Source: Cristatella mucedo
Taxonomy: Eukaryota > Bryozoa > Phylactolaemata > Cristatellidae
Direction: 5' to 3'
DNA: 64,000 bases
NCBI GenBank assembly: GCA_009760855.2
Contig: WPIO01000194.1
Coordinates: forward strand, 124,001-188,000
The notes under the pieces are model-generated. The model saw only the letters and a program-made list of their open reading frames with translations, did not search any database and had not been told where the DNA came from. This document shows positions 35,791 to 46,994 of this stretch, one piece after another. Both the position numbers and the translations under genes were made by a program. Position 1 is the first letter of the stretch, and every line of letters begins with the position of its first letter.

Positions 35791-36869
35791 GTTCACATTG
35801 TATGAAGACTTACTCGTGTATTAGAAGTTAAAGAGAGCAACAGTGGTGAGTATTTTACAATATTCCCACGATATCGACCTAATGCAATATTTTTCTCAAA
35901 TCAAATCAACCAAATTGTGCTCTAAAAATTATTTAGAGTGAGTAATTACCAGTAGCAGATTATTTGCCGCTTATAGGTCCCATTTTTTACCAATAGCAAT
36001 CTCTGAATAAATCATAAAACTAATAATAACTACGATGGTGCTTTCTAAATGAAACTAGATTGCTTGAGAGGCATTCAGAACGGCGAGTAGAGAAGAGGCC
36101 ATAGCTGTAGCTTGGGCGGTGGCTACGGTGGCGAATGGAAGGACGGATAGAGCTAGAGCAAGGGAGCCAGACAGAGCAGCAGAAAGAGAAGTTGTGGCTT
36201 TTCGCTCTTTTTAACTCGTGCTTGCTTGTTTCCGTTTTTTCACTCTGCTCACATTTTTCGTTGGCTAGCTTTTTTCAGTGCCTTTAATCTAGTGAGCTTC
36301 TGTTAGGGTGCCGTGAGCAGCTGTAGCTGGTGAACGGAGCGGTACCCTAAGATCATACTCATAATTCCCTCACTAATGAAGATTGCTTACCTTGGATAAA
36401 AATCAACCACTGGCCACCCCTTGATGAGTGCTTCCTCTTGTGCAACGTCACCAAAAACGGAAAGTTGCTGCCCTTTGCAATAGGTTACTTTTAATTAAAT
36501 CTAGAAACTCAATACCTATATTTAGTCTGTTCTTATTTTTACTTAGGCTATTAATTTCAGTTATTGGGGTATCAACATGTAAGAGCTACCTTGCAATTTA
36601 ACATTATGATGCGGAAATTGACTTCTGCCTCTAAACGCTTATTCCACTACCCTACCTTCTTGGCTTCGGTGCCAGTGTGCGAGTTTGAATGAATATGTCT
36701 GACAATACTGGTATTGTGGCGTCATTCCTTTTCATCTCTCTATAGCTATGCATCTGGAGTTTAAAACTAAACTCTTAATATAACCAGTAAGACACATACT
36801 GGCTATGCTTAGAAACATCTACAGCAAGCCAGCTTATGTTAAATAAGGGTACTGATTGGCATGACCTTT

Positions 36870-37930
36870 TCCCGAGAGTGCTGTGGCAACTGGGCTGCTC
36901 ACGATAGACCACCCTATTTTCACAGTTTCTCACAAGCTGTATATGCCCGAGTGAAAAGGCCGTTAGACCAACGAGAAGTGAGTTGCAGAAGTAGAGACGG
37001 AATGTTAGAAATGCATAGACCTATTAGTATGCACTATCTCATTCTAAGCAAGCCTGAAGTTTAGCAAAGTCATGCAGCTGAAATTTGGCATACTTTTCTG
37101 CTGCCGAGCCGATGTGGTCGTCGAGTGCAATCTCACTTTAGAACAGGGCCGCTAGATTTCATGCAGATACAACAGGGGATATACTGGCGGAGCTAATTTT
37201 GAGCACTTTGCCTTCTAATTGCTGATTCACACTTCATTTGTACATAACCGTTAAGTTATTTTATCGTCATTTAGTTTGAGAAGTTGGCTGCCATCGATGT
37301 GGCGATATCAGCATTACTTGTAGCAAGGGAGCTGAGAGAGTTCGTCAAGCTAAAGGGCTGTGAAGGATCAAAGCAAAGGAACAATGGAGTTTCATCTGCA
37401 TAGAATCAAAAGCCTAAACTGTGCCTGGAGATCACATCGGCACGATGTAGGGTATTCACTGTGAAGGGAAGTGGACCAGACACAGACCCCTGACGTACCT
37501 CATAGGTCAATAATTCATCGGAAGATCTTTTTCAGTTCATATCAATACTCCGGTGTCTTTCATTGACATAAATCATCGTCATGCAGTTCAGTATATCAAT
37601 ACTCTGCAGTCTTCAACTGACATAAACAATGTTCATGCACTTCAGGACCGGGGATGCCAGGCAAAATGAAAGGCTCTAGACAAGGACTTGCGGATTAATG
37701 GTATCAAACGCTGCCGAAAGGTCAAGCAAAACAAGGTACTCATTGTTGAGTTATTTCACCACTTTCTATCAATCAGAGTCATGGTTAGGGCGGTACATGC
37801 AGAAAAGAGTTTACCCTTATCTCCTATTAGTGGGACCTTTTCAAAAATGGCTGATACAAAAACAAGCTCACAATTTCTTTTCGATCTCGCACACAGAGCT
37901 GTAGTGAGGGACTCGTAATATAGTGCAATA
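36870..37930 (-). mobile_element. L2-clade LINE, internal fragment
   Basis: Minus-strand fragment in the intron before exon C. It covers the reverse transcriptase from the L-D-L-S-A-A-F-D-T-I-N region (about 37,690-37,740) through the palm (the motif C region is near 37,400) to the L-Q-...-C-H-S region at 36,900. The frame is broken throughout. The 3' tail is missing at the left end. An internal tandem duplication of about 52 bases lies at 37,542-37,646. Confidence 0.7.
37542..37646. repeat. Two tandem units of about 52 bases inside an L2 fragment
   Basis: Both units contain TATCAATACTC-G-GTCTT, TGACATAAA-(C/T)-ATCGTCATGCA-like sequence and end in TTCAG. Other L2 copies have this segment only once. 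Confidence 0.75.
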
Positions 37931-38670
37931 CCAGGAAATCATCCTCAGAAGCACCCACCTTGACCTGGACCGTCGCCTATGTGGATCCCATAGGGTCTCA
38001 AGATCGGGCACTCTTGTAGGGACATGAGCATGGTACGATTACTTTATTGTAAAAAAAATCTCTGCACAACCGGATTTACTCAGATGGAGCACTATAGCAA
38101 TTAATTACTTGCAAGCCTTCCCTTGCATCCATGTTTTTGACCAGCATGACTCTTAAAAACTTAGCGGATAAGCGATAGCGACCACATGACAGCAGGCAGC
38201 ATCTGCTGCAGTGCAGTGCTCGGACTGGAAAGTGTGAGCTCCGATGCAGTCAAGCATCAAGCGATGGCCAGTGTTTTCATGCAAGCCAGGCAACATGCAC
38301 AGGCATAAGCACAGCGACCGCTTGCTCACAGGCTGGTGAGCTTACTAAATTAACACTCGCTGAATGACAGCTTTCTTTCATGCATACCATTAAGGCCATT
38401 AGGGTGAATTCAGTCTTCATCAAAACTTATTTTTTGTGGCACAATGTTATCTAACCTTCGATAATACATTGTAAAAGCATTTTTATGATGTGGTGTTGGT
38501 CCCTAACTAAACTGGCGTATGGTCTTGTTTGTTGGCACAGTATGTAAGTGAAATACTGTAGCCGGTCACAGTGACCATAAATGTGATATGCAACCCAGCG
38601 ATATTGAACATTGCTGGTGGTACCAGAAAATGCTCCGATCTATGACCAACATATAAGTTTATATTTATTT
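37930..38670. other. Intron sequence before exon C
   Basis: No repeat family or exon was recognised. The part from about 38,580 matches the left edge of the window (duplication). Confidence 0.5.
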
Positions 38671-38677
38671 ATTGCAG

Positions 38678-38817
38678 CTACTCCGATAGATCCTTACAAT
38701 TTCACCTATGACAGAGGTTGGCATCTTGTAGACCAATTTAATGCAGCTCAGTTTGCTGGTGATTCAAGCTCGACCCTCTTAATATGCTACTTTGCCGGGA
38801 CTCAGTGCAATTCTATG
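38678..38817 (+). CDS. DEG/ENaC channel exon C: CYFAGTQC segment
   Basis: A good acceptor (TTTATTTATTGCAG) precedes the exon. It encodes T-P-I-D-P-Y-N-F-T-Y-D, then L-V-D-Q-F-N-A, and ends S-T-L-L-I-C-Y-F-A-G-T-Q-C-N-S-M. This matches the family pattern in which an I/L-x-C-x-F-N/G...C stretch lies about 14 residues before GNCYTFN. The donor is ATG/GTGAGT, phase 0. The reading frame with this motif needs phase 1 at its start and leaves phase 0 at its end. Exon B leaves phase 0 and exon D needs phase 2. The exon length (140) would itself fit B and D, but that frame contains stops. Spacing to GNCYTFN supports direct joining to exon D. Confidence 0.75.
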
Positions 38818-39434
38818 GTGAGTTAGATTACTGAGAGTCCAAGTGTCTCATTAGCAGTATTTTTTAATTGAACTTAATACTTATATCCTTATCTTTTATT
38901 TAATGGTATGATTTAAAATCGGTTACTTTTTTGACGAAAGCGCAACTGTTATTGCATGGTTTTCCTGTAAAAATCAGTAAAATTTGACTTCGTGCAATAC
39001 CACTGATAAAAATATCATATTGCATAACTCCCTTGGAAAAATCAACCAAATCTTTATCTATGAACCCAACATATTTTCGAAAGAATAGTTCCAAAGGTTA
39101 ATAGCCACATTTCGAGCGTTTGACTACTTTAAGACATAGAGACAGCTCACTCGGACCTAGTAGCTGTTTTGTAGAGCATGTGCAATTGTAGCATACTGTA
39201 CACAATACGTCTGATCAGATGGGACTGTTCACATTTAGATCGGTATTTGGCCCTCGGCATCAATATTATGCAAACAAAAGACGCGTTTGTCTGGTGATTT
39301 GAGGTTATTTAGAGGTACAGCTAAGTGACTTGTCTCAGATCAGCCGGAGGTGTAATGACATGCGTGTAAATTTGTAATGTAATGTAATGTATCTCCGTAA
39401 GTAACTCCACATAGTCATAAAGACCATGTGGGCG

Positions 39435-41672
39435 TTATGCAGGAGAGTTTTGTATAGCCCACTCACAGCCTAAGCGGCTTTCGGTACGCATTCGGTAGCC
39501 AACAGACTTCGTCTCACGCAACAAAGAGAAAGTGGGAAGCATAGCAGAGTTAGGAGAGCCGTTGAGGTAGTGAGTAGCATAGAAGCAGCAGTTCAGGACC
39601 GCTGAAAAAGATGTGCCATAGTCGGCAGTTAGAGAGTAGATGTCGTTGGATAAGAATTGTCGAAGCCAGTTCCACAGTCTAGGACCTGCAGAGCTAAAGC
39701 TTCTGTCGCCAACTGTCTTTAAGCAGAGGAATGGGACAGCTAATTTATTGTCCACACTGGACCTGAGGGAGCTAACAGGTTGAAACTGATGTAGCAATTC
39801 AGCTAGGTACGAAGGAGCCAAGCCGTGGCGGGCCTTGTGGGTCAGCGTAAGAACTTTGCTCCGTATCCTTTACTCAACCGGCAACCATCATAGCTCTTCC
39901 AGCAAAGGTGACACGTGCTCAAACCGCTGGAACTTGAAGACCAGCCTTGCAGCCATATTCATAGTTCGCTGTAGTGACATAATAGCTTTCTTTGGTAGCC
40001 CAGCAAAAAGGGAATTACAATAATCAAGTCGAGACAGAACTAAAGAGCTAGTTATTTTTTTTACAAGCCACTGTGGGAGACAGCTTCTAATCTTGGTTAG
40101 GGATCGGATGTGATGGCTAGCAGTAGAGGCAGTCTTCTGAATGAAGCTTTTGAAATTGAGGCAGCTGTCGAACACGACACCTGGATTACGAGCACGTGGT
40201 GAAGGTCGCACAATAGCATCACCTATTAGAACAGCAAAGCCTTTAAATCCAGCTACACGCTTAGGGTGTCCTATGAGAAGCAGTTCGGTTTTATCGTCAT
40301 TTAATTTCAGGAAGTTTTCCGACATCCAGGATCGAATATCGGCAAGGCAAGAATTCAGTTTCTTAGTTGCTGCAGCAGATTCCGACGGTTTAAATGACAA
40401 ATACAACTGAGTATCGTCAGCATAGAAGTGATATCCTATTCCATGTGCCTTAATCACTTTTCCCAGAGGTTGCGTATAAATGGAGAACAGCAAGGGACCA
40501 AGTACAGACCCTTGGGGGACTCCACAGGTGACCCTTCTCATGTCTGAGACCTGACCCCCACACGACACGGATTGAACACGATCAGACAAGTATGATTTAA
40601 ACCATGCCAGTGCTTCGTCTGCCAGACCGATCGTTGTTCTCAGTCGTTCAAGCAGAACTTCGTGATCAATGGTGTCGAAGGGTGCAGACAGATCTAGCAG
40701 AGCTAGGGCAGTGACATTCCCGTCGTCGTTGCCACGTAGAATGCCATTGTTAACACCGAGAAGAGCAGTTTCGGTAGAGTGCTGCCTCTTGAAACCTGAT
40801 TGAAATGTTTCTGACATTCCATTATTTTCAATATGTTCAACTAGCTGCTTAGCAACAATTTTTTCAAGAATCTTTGATAAGAGTGGAAGAAGGGAAACTG
40901 GACGCTAGTTTTCTAGGACCTCTGTGTCTAATCCAGGCTTTTTAAGAATAGGTCTAACGATTGCCGATTTGAAGGACTTGGGGACGATCCCTTTTCCCAA
41001 AGAAGCATTAAAAATCTTGGTTATGGCAGGGCTAAGTTGGTCGGCAAGTGAATACCACAGAGATGAAGGTATAGGGTCTTCAGGAGATGAGCTCTTTTTG
41101 CTAGACCTTATTAACGCAGCCACATCACAGGCAGAAGCATCAGAGAATCTTTTAAGAAAGGTCGCAGGTTGAGGAACGGCGATTGCTTTGGTCGGAGGGG
41201 GCTTAATGGAGGCACGAATGTGCACAATTTTTTCAGTAAAGAAGGCTGAAAACTTTTCGGCTGAGCCCTTAATATCTGGGGAGTCAGACCTGACAGCATC
41301 GGCCAGTAAATGGTTTACTGTTTTATAAATCTGTTTAGTGTCCGACTGGCAGGAATTCAGTTTTCTAATGAAAAAAGAAGCCCTGGCTTTTTTAAGCTTT
41401 CGTGTGTAAACACGAAGGAGGTCTTTAAAATTGACTAGGTCTGCCTCAGACCCCGATTTCTTCAAACGACGTTCCAGCCTGTGCTTAACACGGCGCATCT
41501 TAAGGAGTTTTTTTGTAAATGCAAAGCAATCTCGACGACTTTGAACACGGATAGAGCGAACGGGAGCATGCTTGTCAAGAGCACTCCTGAGTGTCATGTC
41601 CATCGCATCTTTGAGGGTATCGAGGCTGCCGGTCGAGTCTGAATGCAGGCAGATCAAGAAGTCCTGCATCAC
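39435..41672 (-). pseudogene. L2 reverse transcriptase region with three in-frame stops
   Basis: A single frame covers the whole region. Visible motifs are R-P-V-S-L-L-P-L-L-S-K-I-L-E-K (about 40,860-40,900), L-D-L-S-A-P-F-D-T-I-D-H (motif A with a Pro in place of the usual Ala), G-V-P-Q-G-S-V-L-G-P-L-L-F (motif B), and Y-A-D-D-T-Q-L-Y-L (motif C, catalytic Asp pair). The downstream S-R-L-D-Y-C-N-S-L and A-P-S-Y-L-A-E-L-L segments are typical of L2/CR1 elements. Stops are TAG at 40,905-40,907 (the usual Tyr of NYRPVS), TGA at 39,888-39,890 (the usual His of LHWLPV) and TAA at 39,870-39,872. Each is consistent with few substitutions from a sense codon, so the element is inactive but not very old. 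Confidence 0.9.
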
Positions 41673-42755
41673 AAACAGATTTCAAAAACTTGTCCAAGTC
41701 AATGTTTTGTAAGTTACGTCGTTTGGTAAATTCGATATTGCCCTGCTCGTACGAGGGAGCAGGAACAGTAAACGAGACCGAACAATGATCTGAGAGGGTC
41801 AGTGGGCACACCACAAAGTCAGAAGGGAGGACATCCTTAGTGATCACGAGATCTAGAATGTGGCCACCGACATGGGTGCTATGATTAACGTGTTGGGCCA
41901 AACCAAGATTCTCCAGACAGTCAAGAAATGAGCGGATCTGGCTGTTGCTAGGGTTGTCAACGTGAATATTGAAGTCTCCTACAATCAGTAGCGGCCTGTC
42001 ACACACAAATATTTTAGCGAGGAACTCTGAAAACTCCTCTATAAGCAAGTTTAGGCAGCCAGAAGGAGGCCGGTATATCACAACGGTGAGAGGCATTGTC
42101 TTTGATGAAGACCTGATAGCAACCGATTCAAACGATGACCCATGCGAGAAACTGCACATTTTATAGCCAAACGATTCGCGAACAACAATTGCAACCCGCC
42201 ACCAACCTTGTCAGAACGCATGGACTGATAGAATGAGAACCCGGGTGGGGTGGTCTCGGAAATACAGCTACTGGAACAAGGCGTCATCCAGGTTTCGGTA
42301 AGCAGAAATGTATCTAGCTTCTCCTGGACCACTTAATCGCGGATAAGTAACCCCTTGGTTTTTAGCGAGCGGACATTTAGTAAGCGGAATTTAAGAGGCT
42401 GTCCAACAACTGGGCGACGGCGATGAAGTGGCTCGTATTCTCTACCGTTTGCGTCCGGCCCGGCGGATGCTGGCTCTTCGAATTTGAATTGGACTATGGT
42501 AACGGCCGTGGGACGACGTTTCACAACGTGCTGGGCTACAGCGGGTGGGCTACTACCACAACAAGTACTATTTAGCTCTTTAAACTTATGAGTCGTAGGT
42601 TTGATAGCCGAGCTGTTGATGGGGCGAACGCAGGATGCAGGTAGGTTCTCACTCACCCGCCAGAGAAGGCCAGCCGGTAGGTATCGACTAATGGCGAAAT
42701 CGCATCTTATACTAAGCAGGTCCTGTTTTGTGTAGCATATCCGAGGACAGCTCAT
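41575..42755 (-). pseudogene. L2 N-terminal and endonuclease region with compensating frameshifts
   Basis: The frame from 42,755 begins M-S-C-P-R-I-C-Y-T-K-Q-D-L-L and reaches L-N-V-R-S-L-K-T-K, the start of the AP-type endonuclease. A stop lies at 42,333-42,335. The frame then continues with L-L-T-E-T-W-M and G-G-G-L-Q-L-L-F. Near 42,165 it shifts to another frame with V-V-I-Y-R-P-P-S, L-L-I-V-G-D-F-N-I-H-V-D and L-S-D-H-C-S-V-S-F (endonuclease catalytic motifs, including the SDH). Near 41,660 it shifts back to the first frame, the one used by the reverse transcriptase. The two shifts cancel. Confidence 0.85.
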
Positions 42756-43029
42756 AAATAGTCACAGCGAAGATAGCAGCGGAATACCCGAAGGTATTAC
42801 GGAGAAATCAAGTAAAGGTCCACACCAAGCTAGGAGTCGCCCGAGGCCGCGAGGGGCAACACCTTGAAATTGATTTACTGGTATATGAGGAATGAGTGGA
42901 TCTGCGTAAAAAGTGGTTTTATGTTGTAATAGTGACTTTCAAAACCAGCAGGCTTAGCTTCAGAGCTTTTCAGCCACCGTAAATCCACATTACTTAGGTG
43001 GGAATAACAGTTTTAATGATAATAATAGT

Positions 43030-43450
43030 AAACGTGTATAGCTACTTAGAGAACTAAATCTCTCTCTCACTCTCTCTCTCTCTCTCTCTTTCTTTCTCTC
43101 TCTCTCTAGGCACATTACAAATACTGCGAATAAAGCATTACAAAATTGTTGGTAGTAACATTCTCAAGCCACAGGCTCAGTAAGCAGCAGACACGATCAA
43201 GTAAGTGGATACATGCACACGAAGGACGAATAACAGGACTCGCCAAATACTGTAATGGAAAGGTTTGATTTAAGCTTCTTTTTAAAGTGCAAGTATTGGG
43301 GCTTTCTGACGTGGGTGGGTAGCGAGTTTCTGGCTATAGGAGCATACAAACAAAAGGCATGGTCTCCAACGGTTTGTAGGTTCGTTCGGGAATAATTGCT
43401 GGCATTGATTTGTCGATGTTCAGACGAGGCTTAACTAGTGCACGGACCGA
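43030..43450 (-). mobile_element. L2-clade LINE remnant shared by both duplication copies
   Basis: Minus-strand 3' region. The tail reads TAGAGAACTAAATCTCTCTC and runs into (CT)n at 43,056-43,108, then TAGGCACATTAC. The following blocks (GCGAGTTTCTGGCTATAGGAG, GCATGGTCTCCAACGG) are the usual L2 C-terminal coding blocks. It corresponds to 1,190-1,440 in the left copy. The CT array seems to have grown from the CT-rich hairpin arm. Confidence 0.65.
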
Positions 43451-44224
43451 CTTATATGAGTTATTCTAGTCTGACCATGCCCAGTTCCTTGGACTTTTCT
43501 CTAGTTAAAAAAAGCCGGAATTATCTTTGACCTGCTGAAATCGTTCAGATAAAGGTAACTGTGAATCAGAACGCCTACATGGTGTCGTACGCTGCTCGAC
43601 AAATACTACATAAGCCCACATTGAAAGCTAAATTTCCATGCTCAGTTTGCTAACACACCTGGGTTCCAAAAATTATTATTTTAATTTCTTCATTTAATTT
43701 CATTTTGTATATAGAATGTTGCTAATTTTGGACACGGGATAATCAAGTAGATCCCAAATATTGTTTAAGAGCCGTGTGATCTTGCATATCTTGTCCTTAT
43801 GAAGGTTTGTGGCTTTCGGGGAGTAAAAATTGTGAACTTATAAAGAGCCAGCTCTATCAATGGGATAATGTAGCTTCCTATTCACACTTTCTTGACTTTT
43901 TGATAGAAATGAACGTTTCTGATATAACCCCACGCGATTAGAAAGATTGTCAGCATACATTATTATCGTAATTGTCATCGACTTGTGCATCCACCTCTTA
44001 AATGGCACTGCAATACTTTGCATATTTTTTTTAAAGAAGTTGCTCTGTGGACAGTTATGCTCTCAATGGCTACTACCTCTCGCTCTCTGAGTGAAGCCTG
44101 CCAAGGCATTGTTTTCTGTACTTGCTTCACTCATTTTTGTAACAAGCACTAGCATCTCATTCTGGTAACGTCTGAATTCATGGGGCCACAATTAACACTA
44201 CATAAGGCCATTGTGTCTATTTAG

Positions 44225-44396
44225 TTTTTTCCGCCACCAAATGACGAGCTATGGCAATTGCTACACTTTTAACAAAGAAGTTACTAAGGATGACCTTGAC
44301 AGCATTGGAGGCGATACTTCTCGGCTGAAGTTGCCTTTGCAGCAGACTCATGCACCCGAAGCTAATGGATTAGAGTTCTACTTCAACGTACAAGCG
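44225..44396 (+). CDS. DEG/ENaC channel exon D: GNCYTFN
   Basis: The exon carries F-F-R-H-Q-M-T-S-Y-G-N-C-Y-T-F-N, the most diagnostic extracellular motif of ASIC/FaNaC-type channels. It ends A-N-G-L-E-F-Y-F-N-V-Q-A, equivalent to the GLxLxLxVxQ strand. The donor is GTAAGC, phase 0. The acceptor is TATTTAG at 44,218-44,224, directly before a run of six T. With this acceptor the exon must be entered in phase 2, but exon C ends in phase 0. One T fewer would give a continuous frame with exactly the family spacing between the exon C cysteine and GNC. An ATG at 44,241 is internal and not a start. Confidence 0.85.
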
Positions 44397-44475
44397 GTAA
44401 GCTTTTTTAGTAGCTGCCTGTTTTAAATATCCAACATGGTCTCCACGTTTACTTCTCGATGCTTCGACCATTTAG

Positions 44476-44628
44476 GACGATTACTCGGAGTCACTCATGA
44501 CAAATGGGAGCCCTATATTGGGTTTGAAGGTGTTAGTTCATTCCAAGAATGACCAGCCTGATCCTACGGTCTCTGGAATCTCCGTGGGGCCGGTATTTTA
44601 TGCTGCAATTGGAATCAGACGCACAGAG
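44476..44628 (+). CDS. DEG/ENaC channel exon E: palm domain
   Basis: The exon is 153 nt, phase 0 to phase 0, after a short intron of 79 bases. It encodes D-D-Y-S-E-S-L and then I-L-G-L-K-V-L-V-H-S-K-N-D-Q-P. The equivalent palm strand of the family is G-(I/L/F)-K-V-x-(I/V)-H followed by a P. It ends V-G-P-V-F-Y-A-A-I-G-I-R-R-T-E, equivalent to the PGxxTxxxxxxxxxx segment. Acceptor TTTAG and donor GAG/GTAAGG are clean. It joins exon F in frame to give R-R-T-E-Y-E-N-I-E-P-P-E-G-E-C, matching the family's LPPPWGEC-type sequence. Confidence 0.9.
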
Positions 44629-46994
44629 GTAAGGAACGAGATTTCGTCTACCTTCATTTAAGTAGTTGGTATATCACGTATGAAGATCGGGTTGTCTGCC
44701 TGAGCCAACCCAAAGCGCTTAGAGAGGAATTGGATTTGTTTTGTTAGCCACCGAATACTATGAACTTCGTTAAGCCAATGAACTTCCTTTTTGAGATAAA
44801 TAAAAATGATTTGTTTGGAGAGACGAAATTTATTAATAACTGTAGATGTATACCTAAAGCCGCCTTGGATTTAAGCTATGGTACACTTTCCACATACCGC
44901 TAACAAGTCTACATTAATTGCGGAATATCAAGAGCAGATATTTACAAATCTCCATTCCTTCATATCGTCATATCAAATTATGGCTATTCAATTATTTTGT
45001 ATACTAGTGCACGCATTAACACTAATCGGCTGAAGTGCAGCTAAATTGGAGTGTAATATTTGTCATTGTTTTCAAGGTGCTAATGCATAACTGTTAGCCT
45101 ATTGATATATTCTACTTTTAAATTAGAGCCATGACCTATTTCTTCTCAATTTTAAAATGTTTTATTAATTTCCTATGCTTTAAATTGAGAAGGATATATA
45201 ACATGGTTACTAGCACTGCCGTGTGCTTCATCATTTTATTCCAGAAATACGTAGCAGGCACTATGAGCAATGCAAACCCACTGTTAACCGTTGATCAGAA
45301 TCAATCCGCTGCCGATTATATCTCCAGGTTTAGTCAAACTCAATTAATCAGTATCACTAAAATCCGAAATGTTGCACCAATCACTACTGTGAAGAGCATT
45401 TTATTTTGTCGTATAATTATTCAATTTTCTTGATTAAATGTTACTTCTAACAATTTAAGATGCGTTTTCCTATAGAAATGATAATGTTGGCTGTTGTAAG
45501 CCATATTTTAGTTACCCTCGGAGACTGCAGGTTAGAAAGCAATTAAAGTCAAACTCACACAAATGTGGGCCAGTGATTGTATGAGGATTTGCCCATGGAA
45601 AAAGATTAAACGTATGCACTGATTTGCTACATTGTAAATAACGAATTCGTTTTAAGTTGCAAATAATTACCTCGCAGGAACGTCAGAACGGTTAAGCTCA
45701 AAACAGTAGCCAACAGTCGGGTAAAGCTTCCGGTAGAACGAATCTTGACGGCCGAACAATTAATATAAGGTTCAAATAATAGCTAAGAAAAGAGCCAATA
45801 TCAAAGATCGACTTCTGTTGGCTGCTGGGAAGGGCTGGAAGCTGCAGTCAACCCCGAAGCTCGGTACGGCTCAATCACAGCTGAGCACTATAGAATTTCT
45901 TGCATATACATTTCCCACCCTTAAACTGCTATCAGAAATAAATTTATTCAAGCACAGTTTTAAGCTTTGAGAAAGGTAACCAGCAACGAGCTACACAGTC
46001 ACGCACACGTTAATATTTGCCTGTAGTATTTGGAATGAAGCTTATTCATAATTACCTAGTTAATCAGCTATATTATGGATTCTCAATAAACGTTAATGGT
46101 TTTATCGAACTGCATAGAGAAAGATCTTGAAAGTTAAATACAATTAATTGAGAGACGCCAATCATTTCAAACTTAAACTTTTCGACAGACAATATATTCA
46201 ATGTGCCAGCATTTATTGCAAAGAGAATTCAAAAATAACAATAAAACATTTAGAATGTCCTTTAAGAATTTGCTGGCATCTGCACATCTATTGTTCTATT
46301 TAAACTTAGTGACTAAAAACCATCGCATGCAGACCATTAAAGGCAATTAATGAGCTGCCATTCTGAGCACTACCGGAAGCTAAAATGCTTGGCATTAAGT
46401 ATAACTACGCCAAATTTGAATGAGAAAGCTTTGGAAGCTCGCAATTTCGAGTAATGCGTCATGCCCTGTGTGATTGCCAATGAAAAAGTTAAAAAAAGGT
46501 GAGCATAGAAAAATCATACATATTGAATCTCCTTAAAGGAAAAATGTTCAAAATTTAATATGCATTTTCCTGTTTTCAAAAATATCTCTATATGATAAAA
46601 ATGCATGCGATACTGTCGTACTGAAGAAGATTGTTTGTAATCCTTTATCTTGGTAATGAAGGAATTTAACATATAACCACGTTGAACTACAGCCCGTCTG
46701 TTATATAAATAAGGATGCACTGTTTACTAGACAATAATAAAGAATGGGCAACCAAACTTCCGTGCACTTACTTCCCGTATTGCTAATGCCTCTCGATAGA
46801 GAACGAGAATGCAAGCTACCAGCAAAACTCAGCACAGCTTTTGCTTACATCCTAGCTGCTAATGACATTTAGAAACCTCGATGAATCCCTATAGCTATTA
46901 CGATAATAATATTATTTTTCTAGTACGCTAAGTGATCCAAATGTCTTACTAGCAATTTGTAAATGGTAAAACAAAGCACGATATTATGAGATAT

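Larger units (their letters stand above)
39360..42850 (-). mobile_element. Near-full-length L2-clade LINE (EN + RT)
   Basis: A minus-strand non-LTR retrotransposon of about 3.5 kb lies in the intron between exons C and D. One ORF of about 1,107 codons can be followed from 42,755 down to 39,435, in the order N-terminal region, AP-type endonuclease, reverse transcriptase, C-terminal region. The 3' end has a short (ATTAC)n-like tail at 39,378-39,395. It lacks the AAAGCGCC hairpin of the second L2 family in this window. The left duplication copy has no such insert at the matching place (840-1,180), so it arrived after the duplication. It is antisense to the channel gene. Confidence 0.9.

Noticed and set aside
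44211-44426. Short ORF starting upstream of exon D as an independent gene
   Set aside because: The frame is the channel exon with its flanking intron bases. The GNCYTFN motif and splice sites explain it.
45245-45327. Possible extra channel exon (K-Y-V-A-G-T-M-S-N...) with a good acceptor
   Set aside because: Exon E joins exon F directly in phase and gives the family-typical sequence. Including this segment (83 nt) would break the frame, its donor (GTTTAG) is poor, and it has no motif.
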